Positions 46,519 to 57,500 of a stretch of 64,000 bases of DNA are shown one piece after another. Location: positions 29,002 through 93,001 of the forward strand of contig JASJFT010000183.1 in assembly GCA_030770425.1 (NCBI GenBank). The letters are read 5' to 3'. This DNA comes from Darksidea phi (taxonomy: Eukaryota; Ascomycota; Dothideomycetes; Pleosporales; Lentitheciaceae). Every line of letters begins with the position of its first letter. Position 1 is the first letter of the stretch. The translations under genes and the position numbers were made by a program. The notes under the pieces are model-generated. The model was not told the DNA's origin and ran no database searches. It saw only the letters and a list, made by a program, of their open reading frames with translations.

Positions 46519-46842
46519 TGACGGATGGCAGTCCGAGTCTGACGCGGCCATCGGGGCTCCGGCAGGACGTTCGGGGAACTAACTAAGCGAGCGACCGCGG
46601 TTCGATTAAAAGAATGTCCGAGACGAATACCCTTCCTCTGTCAACAATCAAGAAGTTTTTGGCGCCACTTCGCCACCTTACAAGGTTATGGCCGGTGCGG
46701 TTCGGCCACCCTCCCTGTAGGTAGTGGCAATCGCCACCGTTATATCGTTCGTTGTATCGTTACATATCACCCATAATCATGCTTACACGTCTTATGCCCT
46801 TTAACTTTAGCACTAGTTTAATAATCTACAATTAAAGCAGCA

Positions 46843-47100
46843 TTAATTTCCTATCTCCACATTCTCCGTCTGCCACTGCCTTAATGCTTCAAGCGACGAC
46901 TCTGTGTCCGGGTGATGAGCGCCCAGGATCCGTTTGCGCAGCTGAAAGCATGTTTTCATCAATAAGATAGCCTCGTCACGGCTTTGGGACTTGAGTATAA
47001 ACGCGAGATTGTTCATGCTGGTCAGCGTGGAAGGATGCTCCTCCCTAAGCACCCTCTTTTTCGTCTCTATTACTTGCACGCCTGGTTCTTCAGCCTCGTT
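46843..47100 (-). pseudogene. severed C-terminal end of the TPR protein
   Basis: Directly after the TAG at 47103-47101 the same frame continues for 85 codons: NEAEEPGVQVIETKKRVL, then HPSTLTSMNNLAFILKSQSR, and a degenerate final repeat ending in QWQTENVEIGN. These are one more TPR unit and a capping half-unit. The repeats before it have TGG (Trp) at the stop position, so the TAG is a nonsense change and this tail belongs to the same ancestral gene. Confidence 0.8.
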
Positions 47101-49290
47101 CTATCGCTTTTGCTTCCGGTACGTCAACGCTAGGTTGTGCATAGTCGACAGCGTGTCTATATGCTCTGGCCCGAGTACCTTCTTTCGAGCCTCCATTACT
47201 TGCACGCCTAGCTCTTCAGCCTCCTTCCATCGCTTTTGCTTCCGGTACGTCGACGCTAGGTTGTGCATAGTTGACAGCGTGTCTATATGCTCTGGCCCGA
47301 GTACCTTCTTTCGAGCCTCCATTACTTGTACGCCTAGCTCTTCAGCCTCCTTCCATCGCTTTTGCTTCCGGTACGTCGACACTAGGTTGTACATAGTCGA
47401 CAGCGTGTCTACATGCTCTGGCCCGAGTACCTTCTTTCGAGCCTCCATTACTTGTACGCCTAGCTCTTCAGCCTCGTGCCATCGCTTTTGCTTCCGGTAC
47501 GTCGACGCTAGGTTATGTATAGTTGACAGCGTGTCTATATGCTCTGGCCCGAGTACCTTCTTTCGAGCCTCCATTACTTGTATTTCTAGCTCTTCAGCCT
47601 CGTTCCATCGCTTTTGATTCCAGTACGTCGACGCTAGGTTATGCATAGTCGACAGCGTGTCTACATGCTCTGGCCCGAGCACCTTCTTTCGAGCCTCTAT
47701 TACTTGCACGCCTAGCTCTTCAGCCTCCTTCCATCGCTTTTGACCCCAGTACGTCGACGCTAGGTTGTGCATAGTTAACAGCGTGTCTACATGCTCTGGC
47801 CCGAGCACCTTCTTTCGAGCCTTCATTACTTGTACGCCTAGCTCTTCAGCCTCATTCCATCGCTTTTGCTTCCAGTACGTCGACGCTAGGTTGTGCATAG
47901 TCGACAGCGTGTCTATATGCTCTGGCCCGAGTACCTTTTTTTGAGCCTCTATTACTTGTATTTCTAGCTCTTCAGCCTCGTTCCATCGCCTTTGACTCCA
48001 GTACGTCGACGCTAGGTTGTACATAGTCAACAGCGTATCTACATGCTCTGGCCCGAGTACCTTCTTTCGAGCCTCCATTACTTGCACGCCTAGCTCTTCA
48101 GCCTGATTCCATCGCTTTTGACTCCGGTACATCAACGCTAGGTTGTGTATAGTCAACAGCGTGTCTACATGCTCTGGCCCGAGTACCTTCTTTCGAGCCT
48201 CCATTACTTGTATTTCTAGCTCTTCAGCCTCCTTCCATCGCTTTTGCTTCCGGTACGTCGACGCTAGGTTGTGCATAGTCGACAGCGTGTCTACATGCTC
48301 TAGCCCGAGTACCTTCTTTCGAGCCTCCATTACTTGTACGCCTAGCTCTTCTGCCTCCTTCAATTCTCCATCAGCGTTCCTTGAATTATGATCTTTCGTC
48401 TCTGTAAAGCGATCTCCCGTACATTTGATATCGTCTATATTTGTGGGAATCTGCATCAATTCCTTTGTTGGAAGTCGTAAGTCGTTCCCTGAGTAGGAAG
48501 ATTGAGACGCTGGAGTTTGAATACATGCACTGCCGTTAAGATATCATGCGTTAGTACTGTTATTTAAAGTATTAGCAAAGACTAAGAAAGGGTTTAAATA
48601 CCTATTAGTGTTTGTCCTAGGGGCTTCCTCCTCATCCAATAAACCCTGTCGCTGGAGGCGAGTAAGGTAGGTCTTCAACGCAGCCGAGTACTTGTGAATA
48701 TCACCACTCCGGATTCCCGCGCTAATCATATCTCTACGGAATTCCCGCCAAACCGCCTTATCATCGTTATCGTACGTCGTTAGAGCGGTGCTATTCGATG
48801 CGTTCCCGTTCCTTATTTGTGCTGCAATGTGATCCATCCTCTGAAGTAATTCAGGGAACACCTCGTTCTCAACCCGGCCCTGGGAGCTTATTCCTAGAAT
48901 GGAAACGAACGCAGATAAGGCTGCAGTCTGCTTCGCTAACTGCCTACTTAGGCTATCCAAGTTCTTGTTACCCAGTCGTATCCTGTCCCAGTTTCTGCGA
49001 CGGCTTGTGCCCAAGCTCTTATATTTATTTAAAATCTCCTCAAGCTCCGCGACTAGGGACCGACAGCTCTTATACAAGGTCCTCCAACCCTTGATGTCAT
49101 CGGAATTACGTGCGAAGAGAGAGTTTGGTGCTTCCGCTTCGGATTCGACCCGCACCAATAGCGTTTGAAGCATGGCCAGATCACGGGTGATACTAGCGTA
49201 CTCGCCACAGGCATTCTGCCAGCCGCTATACGTGCGGGTGGTTAACTGTGTTAAGGCTATGATATCGCTAATCGAGAATCCGAAGGACAT
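47101..49290 (-). CDS. NLR-type N-terminal helical domain fused to tandem TPRs (no NTPase domain), truncated by a stop
   Basis: Exons 49290-48602 and 48529-47101 are joined by a 72-nt intron (donor GTATTT, branch CTAAC, acceptor CAG), giving 705 residues. Residues 1 to about 185 (MSFGFSISDIIALTQLTTRT at the start) form an all-helical domain of the kind found at the N-terminus of fungal NLR-like and ankyrin proteins. A linker of about 80 residues follows. Ten TPRs of 42 residues then run to the end, with consensus EAEELGVQVMEARKKVLGPE and HNLASTYRKQKRW. They are kinesin-light-chain-like and nearly identical at DNA level (126-bp units), as in fungal repeats under diversifying, concerted evolution. 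No Walker A, Walker B or NB-ARC/NACHT motif is present. A TGG-to-TAG change in unit 10 removes the last units. Role in allorecognition is inferred. Confidence 0.8.
47104..48360 (-). repeat. ten near-identical 126-bp TPR-coding repeats
   Basis: The unit of 126 bp (42 codons) recurs ten times with few differences, mostly at fixed variable positions: GV or EI at the seventh and eighth residues, V or I in HVDT/HIDT, S or L in DTLST/DTLLT, and the residues before QKRW. High DNA identity between units favours unequal crossing-over and makes copy number unstable; short-read assembly could also have collapsed or expanded it. Confidence 0.9.
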
Positions 49291-50254
49291 CTTGGAGGGA
49301 GGGTGGAGGGACGAGGCTAGGAGCTGAGACCGCGCGGAAAGGCTGCAAGTATCAGTCTATAACGAAAGAGTTGGGTTGAAGTGAGGTGGCGCCAACTAAA
49401 AGGAGTCTTGATGTCTGGATATCGTGGGCAAACAAAGCGCACGGAGAAGACAGAAGGCTTCATAGCTGTTGCCTAAAATGATACGCAAAATGAGGCTGCG
49501 AACTGCGGGGCAAAGCTGAAAAGGGTGGCATGTGATCACCAGCCACCTTGTGGCCCACTTGGCCTGAGGCTCAGGATAATTTTACAGTAGCACCCCAACC
49601 CGAGCATACGCCAGCAGGGAGGATGGTAGGGCTCTATAATAGAGTAAAATAAAATAAAACTAATTAGTAGAAACTATACGAGATATAAAGGAGATAGTCT
49701 TTTTAACTTTTAATTTAATTTCTTATAATTAATCTTTTAAACTCGTCTTAATACTTACGATTAAAATTAGATTTCTCTCCTAAGTAGTTGTTCTAGTAAT
49801 AAAATTCGTTGACCTGATCTTGACCTACCAGAAACCAACGGTACGAACAATGTGCTATCGGCCCTAACCCGGAACCCGTATCAACGTACGTATATCGTAT
49901 AACACAATCGCAAGCCAGCTAGGTTAGACTAAAGACATAGACTACAAGAGTAAGACGATAACCTGGCATTGAAAATAATAGCAGTATCGCATTTGAGCAA
50001 AGCAAGGAGCTATTCTTATTTATTTTTTCCCAGGAGGAAAGTTGCATTGCGCAACTATGCTATTGTAGTAATGATATCTAATAATGAAACTGTACATATC
50101 TGAAGACCAGCACTGATGTCACATTCCTATACACGCCATAATTGAATAGTTGACGTCGAAAAGCACCACTGATTCAACCGTCCGTCACGTGCACGTCGGG
50201 TGGAGCAGCGAGCTGTTCTTAAATATCACGGGCCAAGTCAGCAGTAAGGACCAA
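49291..50254. other. promoter of the TPR gene and AT-rich spacer
   Basis: The first 300 bp are the likely promoter. From about 49640 to 49800 the DNA becomes very AT-rich, typical of RIP-affected sequence, and has no coding content. Confidence 0.5.
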
Positions 50255-50503
50255 GCAGAAGCGCTATTCCACACTCCGTCGCATTATCACTCTAGGTAAT
50301 CATTAATGTGCACTGCAAATCAAGGGATTACAGGTTCGCCCCCTAGTCAGATCCAAGGCGGAGTCGTACCTGCTGGGAAATAATCGGAAAGGCGTCTGTG
50401 ACACGGCCCATGTTACACTAAACGTTCAGGTGCGAGTTTTGCCGGTAGATACTGAACAGATAGGTTTTCGAGATAAAGTTGCAGTATTTGTTTACATGGT
50501 TGT
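50255..50503 (+). repeat. direct repeat flanking the TPR gene, copy 2
   Basis: Second copy of the repeat at 46269-46518, same orientation, 3986 bp away. A stretch reading AGGGATTACAGGTTCGCCCCC resembles a tRNA T-arm/B-box, so a tRNA-derived SINE origin is possible but unproven. Confidence 0.75.
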
Positions 50504-50849
50504 GGACCATATCGAGAGTTCTTTCCCCCTCCAAATGTATACGTGGTGGATGTTCTGCGGCCAACGGGGTGCAAGCTTTTGGAAGAAGATAAGACAGGCA
50601 CGCAATAGCGGGGCTTGAGTAAGCTCTACCGTTACGAAATATATGCTGTGACACTTCAAGCCGTAATCTCTGTCCTAGGATTCCCCATGTAGGTTTAGTG
50701 CAGTCCCTCGCTCATCTGATTAGGTATCGCCTCTCGCCCTTTTAACCCACACCTTCTTTTCGTCGAAGAAATCTTTGGTCATCCTCAGTAGAGAGCAATC
50801 TAACGGCGACGGACACAAGGCAGTTGAAATAGTTTCTCGACGGAAGATT

Positions 50850-51245
50850 CCATTTTTGAGTACGCTAGCTCCGTCTCTCGCTGGCAACCTCCATCTGCCA
50901 AGGGATCTGCTAAACTTTTCTAGGTCCCCATATCTTCGTAAGCCAGGTAGCTCGTGTCTCATCCTCAGAACCATTACTTAGACAGACCCTAATGCGCTTA
51001 GCCGAGCGATAGATACAACCCATTAGCAGGAGTTATTGACTCTTCTCTTTAACATCATCTTGATTTATACAAATAGCATCGGCCCAGCTATTACGGGTCG
51101 ATATTTTGATCTGAACCGGCGCAAGGCTGAAGAAAAGGTTGGCGGTGATGTATTTGATCGAATCTTCACAACCAAGATCTTGGTCCGGTTGTTGGTTCCC
51201 CCGTGTGTAAGATATAGCGTCGTATTGCTTGGTTGGATCACCCAT
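50850..51245 (-). pseudogene. HET (heterokaryon incompatibility) domain relic
   Basis: HET-domain proteins trigger cell death when genetically different hyphae fuse. The minus strand reads YDAISYTRG, where the family has SYTWG, then IKYITANLFFSL, WADAICINQDDVKEKSQ (the strongest HET motif) and a TAA stop. The frame then resumes with LLLMGCIYRSAKRIRVCL and GSEDETRATWL, the M..IY..A segment of the family, before another stop near 50920. The Trp-to-Arg change and at least two in-frame stops show a dead gene. Upstream and downstream parts of a full HET protein (usually over 600 residues) are missing or unrecognisable. Confidence 0.8.
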
Positions 51246-51623
51246 ATACTACTGCCTAATTAAACATTGAAGATGCGCGTTTACTTCTTTAGATGGGGCC
51301 AAAGCAAGGACGCGGATATGTTCCGTGGATACGAGCGGCTCGTATATGTAACGCATGGTGCGCCGTAAATATCGACTTGAGTACGACGATAAGATCTTTA
51401 ATCGAGTTTAGAGTGGGAAAAAAAAACCCCTTCCTCGTCAAAGTGGTGCGAAATGGAGGGAAGTACCGCACCTTGCCATGCTATATGGAACCCAAGCTCT
51501 AATTGGCTACAGTCCTGTTTCTGCTTCAACCAGCATATCGCTTTATTTCCTGATTCATGCATTAAATCTTGCCAACTAACGTTTGTATTTTTTGAAAATA
51601 TTGGCAGTCGAGTTATATAGGCA

Positions 51624-51882
51624 CTAAATAAACTCGAGAAGATTAAGTTTGTTGTTGCCGGTGTGGTTGAAGGCAGAATGCGAAACAGAGCAGGCTGCAA
51701 TTTGGTGAGTACGAGTAGACAATTGATATAGAGAACTCACTAATGTTGTGGAAGGTGAGCGAAGGCTGTAGTAGGACAGCTTTGATAACATCTCTCCGTG
51801 CTACAATAGCAAGAATAAGCATAATGAGTATTAGCGCTGTTGAGGCGACGAGACTGACATTACTAGGGCTGGGTAGGGACAT
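51624..51882 (-). CDS. possible small single-pass membrane protein
   Basis: Exons 51882-51741 and 51694-51624, with a 46-nt intron (donor GTGAGT, acceptor CAG), would encode 70 residues. VASTALILIMLILAIVA is a clear membrane segment near the N-terminus. No family is recognised. It lies in decayed DNA between a HET relic and a poly-T gap, so it may be a fragment of a larger gene or a chance structure. Confidence 0.3.
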
Positions 51883-52199
51883 ATAGGTGCAGACATTTTC
51901 ATGAGACTTGGCTCTGCCTTTATTCTGGAGAAGCCATAGTATGACTCGCGTTCTTACCTGAGCGTTTCAACCTAAGCTCGCTCTTAGTTTAGTTCTAGCG
52001 TAGGCAAGTATTTTAATAATGAACAGAGTGCCTTCGCGGATTCGAATGACAGAATTAGCATATGGCAAGCTGGCGGCTTGATTTAGGGCTATTTGTATGC
52101 TTTCAACGAGGAGCAAAGCGTACGTTGATAAAATAGGGATTACGTAAAAGTAGATTAAAAATTTAATACACGCAAAAGCTTGCAAAATATAAATGTCAA
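51883..52199. other. AT-rich spacer before the poly-T gap
   Basis: A minus-strand 72-codon frame (51967-52185) has a hydrophobic stretch (FLIYFYVIPILSTYALLL) but no other support. The last 70 bp recur in noisy form after the gap. Confidence 0.4.
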
Positions 52200-52235
<36 letters not shown>

Positions 52236-52240
52236 TTTTT

Positions 52241-52302
<62 letters not shown>

Positions 52303-52481
52303 ATTTTTTTTTTTTTTTTTTTTAAATTTTTTTTTTTTTTGGTTTTTTTTACNNNNNNNNNNGGGTTGTTTTTGGGCTTTTTTTTTGGCTTGAACCCGGC
52401 CCAAACCGTACCTTTTTAAAATAGGGTTTACGTAAAACTATATTAAAAATTTAAAACACCCAAAACCTTTCAAAAAAAAAA

Positions 52482-52517
<36 letters not shown>

Positions 52518-52520
52518 CTT
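52200..52520. other. poly-T tract with assembly gap (10 N) and low-quality sequence
   Basis: Runs of T with scattered A and G surround NNNNNNNNNN at 52353-52362. The sequence at about 52420-52490 is an error-rich copy of 52130-52200 (compare AAAATAGGGATTACGTAAAA with AAAATAGGGTTTACGTAAAA). This looks like unresolved homopolymer reads joined by a scaffold gap, not biology. The translated frame of mostly Phe across it is meaningless. Confidence 0.85.
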
Positions 52521-52700
52521 TCATTTTTATAACGATATAATTTGAATTACTGGCCGAGTGTAAGCAGGTCTGTTATCCCATATTGATAATATGTTTGTTA
52601 CTCCTACCAAAAGGGAGAACTCTGACCATAATATTACCTGTAATGTTAGAGCTCCTGCTGGAATAAAGCTTGCTCTATAATCCCCATGTAGCCATCCTCA

Positions 52701-53684
52701 TCAGATAATCTCATGGAACTTGACAATGTGTTCCATAGTATCCACTTCCACTGCCTCTTGTGCCCATCGGTCAATCGTGCTGTCGAGTCTCTTTTCGGGT
52801 TGAGTGATGAAAGTGCGCCAGAACCAGTGTACAGCCGTGCTGAATGTGAGAGCGCATGTTGCGCAAATAGCTAGCGGAGAGGCAAGAGCAAGACCTTCAT
52901 TTGGCTCGGTTAAGGATGGTACGGCTATAACGGCTCCAGCCATTATCCCAATGAGCAGAAACCATCTCTGGAGTTGATCGGTCTGGTTTGTGTCGTACTG
53001 AAGCGTAGCCAAGACTCCATATATCAGAGCTAGGAGTACGAAGAAGAATGTTGATGGATTTTGGAGATGTTTGAGAAGCGACGTAAGAGATGATAGAAAG
53101 GGTTGAGAATCTGGTATCCAAGGAACCTGGCATGATTTAGGAGTGCCATGGCAGACTTCATAGTTCCGTACCATCGCACAGCACATAAGCTGGCCTGTCG
53201 TAAGCAATGAGGTATGAAGAAGCCGTCGTCGACGGGGCCTTGGTAAGTAAATGACGCCGTATATTGAGTTCAAGGTGGCGCTGATGGAGTCGGGCTCCTC
53301 CGTGGATATTTGGGACGTCCTCTGCAGTAACCGAGATAATTTCCTTCGACCAGAACCGTAGACGACGAGTATGATAGGTGTAGTAGAACGTTGGGTGTGC
53401 TCACGATGTCTCGCAAGCCTGTGAAGGGGATCCGGCGCAGGTTGTTTCGAATCTGTGTCGCTATCATCTAGGGCGGAATATTTTGACTCTACGGCCTCTA
53501 AGCTGTAACATTGTGTTCCCGGCCCGCAAAATGGTAGATGTATTCTGTGATCCATCCCGTTCTGATCCACCGACGTTGTTTCATAGTCTGATACCCCTAC
53601 GATGTCGACTGCGGGGCCGTCAAGTGGGAATAATTCACCGAACGCGCATTTCTCGACTTCAGCTGGGCTATAGCATGAAGCCAT
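52701..53684 (-). CDS. hypothetical protein with three C-terminal membrane segments
   Basis: A single exon of 327 residues. The N-terminal 190 residues are soluble with no motif that I know. Three hydrophobic segments follow: FFFVLLALIYGVLATLQY, WFLLIGIMAGAVIAVPSL and ALASPLAICATCALTFSTAV, and a short C-terminal tail ends in HIVKFHEII. It is transcribed away from the membrane-anchored EST1-like gene at 54530, sharing an 845-bp intergenic region, and both proteins end in membrane segments. A shared role is only a guess. Function is unknown. It is intact although it lies next to the poly-T gap. Confidence 0.65.
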   Translation of the reverse strand: MASCYSPAEVEKCAFGELFPLDGPAVDIVGVSDYETTSVDQNGMDHRIHLPFCGPGTQCYSLEAVESKYSALDDSDTDSKQPAPDPLHRLARHREHTQRSTTPIILVVYGSGRRKLSRLLQRTSQISTEEPDSISATLNSIYGVIYLPRPRRRRLLHTSLLTTGQLMCCAMVRNYEVCHGTPKSCQVPWIPDSQPFLSSLTSLLKHLQNPSTFFFVLLALIYGVLATLQYDTNQTDQLQRWFLLIGIMAGAVIAVPSLTEPNEGLALASPLAICATCALTFSTAVHWFWRTFITQPEKRLDSTIDRWAQEAVEVDTMEHIVKFHEII

Positions 53685-54529
53685 ATCGCTGGGTGGAATA
53701 GGAGAGTGCGAGCGTCGCCGAGCGTCGGCGGAAACAGAGGAGATACAGGAATGGAGGAATGTTCACAAGCCCGTTGAGGGCTTGCTCGAGGGGTGGAGGT
53801 TGGCTTGTGCAACAGAGCACGAGAAGCTGACTTTGTCGTAGTCTTCGGCGCCGTGTAGTTCGGATAGGCCGTCCAAAAAAAGAGAAGAGTGTAGCGTGTT
53901 GGCTGCGAGGTCTTCCGCGCAGCAGAGGTTGCCGTGCGATGCCCACGATGAAAGGTGGCAGTGCAAGATGGCGGGGAGACACGTCATCCTATATCCACCC
54001 CGCGCTTACGGACGCATAGCCACAGCTCTTGCCTCATCGAGTATGCTAAGTCAGCCTGGGCAAGCGGCCACGCACCCACCCAGGGCTGCTCTTCACACTT
54101 GCCTCTTTCCCGCTCCCCTCCCCTCCTCACTTTTCTCTTTCCGCACCCCTCCCCACTTATCTCTTTCCCGCCCCCCTCCTCACTTATCTCTTTCCCGCTC
54201 CCATTCACCCTCTTTTCCGTCTCCATTTTATCTTTGGGCCGTGATTCTCAATGCGGCCTTGACTCAACACCACGGCTACACAACCATTTAGCACACCACA
54301 ACCATACATATCCCAACTCCCACCGCCGCATCTCGTCTCCTAGAACGTATCAACGACCACCATACAACATTTCCACCTCCCACAATCGCATCTCGTCTCC
54401 TGGAGGGTACCTTCGCATCCCGTCCCCTATTACGCCATTGTGTACCTAGCAGATATACCTACAACTCGGAGCGGCGTCTATAACATTTGATACTCTGCCT
54501 GTGGCCACCGCGTTTCCGCGGCTCTGAAA
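53685..54529. promoter_or_regulatory. shared divergent promoter region with pyrimidine repeats
   Basis: This 845-bp region separates two divergent genes. At 54110-54205 a pyrimidine-rich segment repeats about three times (variants of CTCCTCACTTATCTCTTTCC). A second motif, CGCATCTCGTCTCCTRGA, occurs twice, near 54328 and 54388. Both lie on the side of the plus-strand gene and are probably in its leader. Confidence 0.5.
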
Positions 54530-57500
54530 ATGGCCAGAGGCAACGTCGATATTTACGCGGGATGGGTGAATGCCCTGCGGGTGCAGCCAGAGGCGTCTTC
54601 ATCATCAGACGCGTTGCGATGTCCCTATTGTACCCACCAGGGGCGCATATTCCAGAACCTCGACCAGTTATTCAGCCATGCCAAGATGGACCATGCCCAT
54701 TTGCTGCAAGACGTCGACCAGAGCCGAGCACGTGCCCTGGTGAAGGAAAACGCGTTGAAGATGTAAGTCCAGCCTGCTTTAGTCATGCTTTCCCTTCTTG
54801 TTAAAGATTCAAGTTCTGAAGGCTACATTAGGAAGGCCATGGCAGACCAGACCGAGAGGGCTACCGCAGGTGGCCGATCCACCCCCGATCTTACCACGCT
54901 CTCACTGGTCAAGACTGGTAAAGGCCGCCAGCCTTCATATGGAAAGAAAAGCCCTGTTGAGTTCCATGCTCAATGTCGTAAAGTTCCTGGCTCTACGGAG
55001 GTTTATGACCCAGACTTCTCTCGGGATATTCCCCACCCAATTCCCTATAGGTCTACCCGAAAACCATCCAGTGAGTGGTCAGTCGAGGCCAACCGGAGCC
55101 AGTTTCAGCCATCACAGCCAACCAACCCGCCGAGTCCGCGGAGCAAATTACCTAGTTGGGGTCCTCGGGCCTACGGCACCGAGCCTCGGGGACCCTCTCC
55201 CCAACGCCAGCCTGGTCTGATTGAGTTACAGCGTGTCAATCCAAGATATCCAGGCCTGCTTCCGCAGCCAGACTCCAGACCTATCTCACAAGAACAGCTT
55301 GCGAGTGAGGTGAAGTCCATCTACGCCAGTTTGACAATGGTTGAAACGAAGTGCATCCACGTCGACCGACAGCAAGCTTTCCAAGCGCAAGATTCTGCTG
55401 TAGCAGATAGCAATTGGCAAGCCCTTATTGCCCTTCACAGAACTCTTCTACCTGAGCACCATGGCTATTTCCTTGAATCGCAACACCCCTCAGCGTCTTC
55501 TGCCCTACGTCGTCTTGCATCGAAGTATTCAATGCCCGCACTTATGTGCAAGCACGGGATACATTCTTTTCTCGAGTTTTCACGTCGACTAACCCCTGAA
55601 CGCATCGATTACATGCTACATTTTATCTATCTAGCCGACCAGATGATGGCACTCTTGTACGAAACCCCGCCCGCATTCGAAGAGACATGGATTGAGTGCT
55701 TAGGTGATCTTGGCCGTTATCGTATGGCTATTGAAGATGAGGATCCGCGCGACCATGAGCTCTGGGCTGGCGTAGCTAGGTCGTGGTATAGCAAAGTTGC
55801 TGACAAAAATCCGTCTGTGGGTCGACTATATCACCATTTGGCGATTCTCGCTCGACCCAATGCGCTCCATCAATTGTACTACTATGCGAGGTCGCTGACT
55901 TGCATTGAGCCGTACCCTAGCGCAAGGGAATCCATCTTAACATTGCTGGACACTATCCTTGGCCGACCAACAGCATCGCACGCCCTGCCTCTTGACACAA
56001 GCTTCATCCAAGCACACGCCGTTCTTTTCGAGAAACTATCACCCGATGCTTTTGAGGAGGCTGCAGCTGCCTTTCAAAATCAACTAGATAGTCATATTGG
56101 ACGTGTGACCGCCAAATGGAAAGAGCAAGGAGTTTACATTGCCATTCCAAACATATCCATGCTATTTAACTATAGCGCAGGCAACCCAATCCTAACCCTT
56201 CTCGCTAAAAGCGGCTCCCGTAATCGTACCTCTCGTCAATCATCATCTCCAGCCGAGAAAGAGCCTAGCCGAAGCTCCAGTCCCGTCGATTCTAGCTTGC
56301 CTACCATCGCCGAGACGGAAATTTCATCTAAGTTAGAAATCTCAGCCGACGATTTCACTTTCTCCAAAGCCTACCTTCTCACCCTATCGACATTCTCTCT
56401 AGTCCTTCAGCGCATCGGCGACAAAAGCGCTCCTCCTCACGTCCGTGTTCTGCTTTCCTTCCTTGCTAGTTTTGCACCCACTCAACACACGGCTCACCTG
56501 GTTGATAACGCTCTCTGGTCTGAATTGGTCGTTTTTCTTAACACGTTACTCAAGTCCGAACGACCCGAACTTAAGGAAGGGCCTGTTTCCCCAAATGACC
56601 AGCCTAACAACCTGCCCCTGCCTGAAGACTACCTCATCTGCGGGCAACTATGGAGCCAATGGTACTTCCAGGAGAACTGGTTTGCACATGAACATGACGA
56701 GGAAGATCGTTACTTAGAGCTCGCGTCAACCATCAAATCCCGGACCAAACGGATCCTCGCTCGACCGAATGCGCTCCAGAAGTTATATGACTTGGCGAGA
56801 TCTTTCGTCTTGATAATCTCATCATTGTCAACAAAGCGGAGACATAGTCCCTCGCTTGGATTCATGTCCGTGCCATTGGCCCTTAACATGCTCGTTCCCG
56901 GCGCAGCGGCTCAAAGCGCGGATGCTGCCACCAATCCGAACTGGAGACAACGCGCTACGGATACGCTCTCCGAAATACTCGCTGTATTAGTGGCACCAAT
57001 GATCATCCTGGTGATATTTGTTGGCCTTGCTGCCGCTCTGCTCTTTGCTGAGGCGGAAGGAACACTAGGCGTTTTCATGTTAATCACAGCCATCATATTT
57101 ACAGAAATACGTCCCAATGTGAACTCCGCTACTAACGAGAATGACCGCTACGTACGGCTGGCTGTCGGCCTGGGATACCTAATGCTTATGCTTGCGTATT
57201 GTCGTGTTGTTATGATGCAGCCGAAACGCAAGAAAGCCTCAAACTCCCAAAGAAAGAGCCGAAAGCACAGCAGGATCTTCTGCACTATTGCAGCATTGCT
57301 CAGCATTGTCGTCACCATCATCGTCATGGCGTTCCCTGGCTCTAGTGAGCACTGGAAATCTCTCACCGGCTTGAATCCAATCCTTGTCTTATCATTGACA
57401 ACGCCATTGAGCTTCTTCCTATGTGACTTGGTGTTAAACATTGCTAGGGCCGTCAATCGTCACGAGGATGAGGAAGAGGAAACCGCTGGGTTTTCCGAGC

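Noticed and set aside
46991..47617. 208-codon plus-strand ORF with Ser/Cys/Phe repeats
   Set aside because: It is the antisense shadow of the 126-bp TPR-coding repeats; the periodicity comes from the real gene on the minus strand.
52180..52419. ORF of almost pure phenylalanine
   Set aside because: Translation of a poly-T tract that includes an assembly gap.
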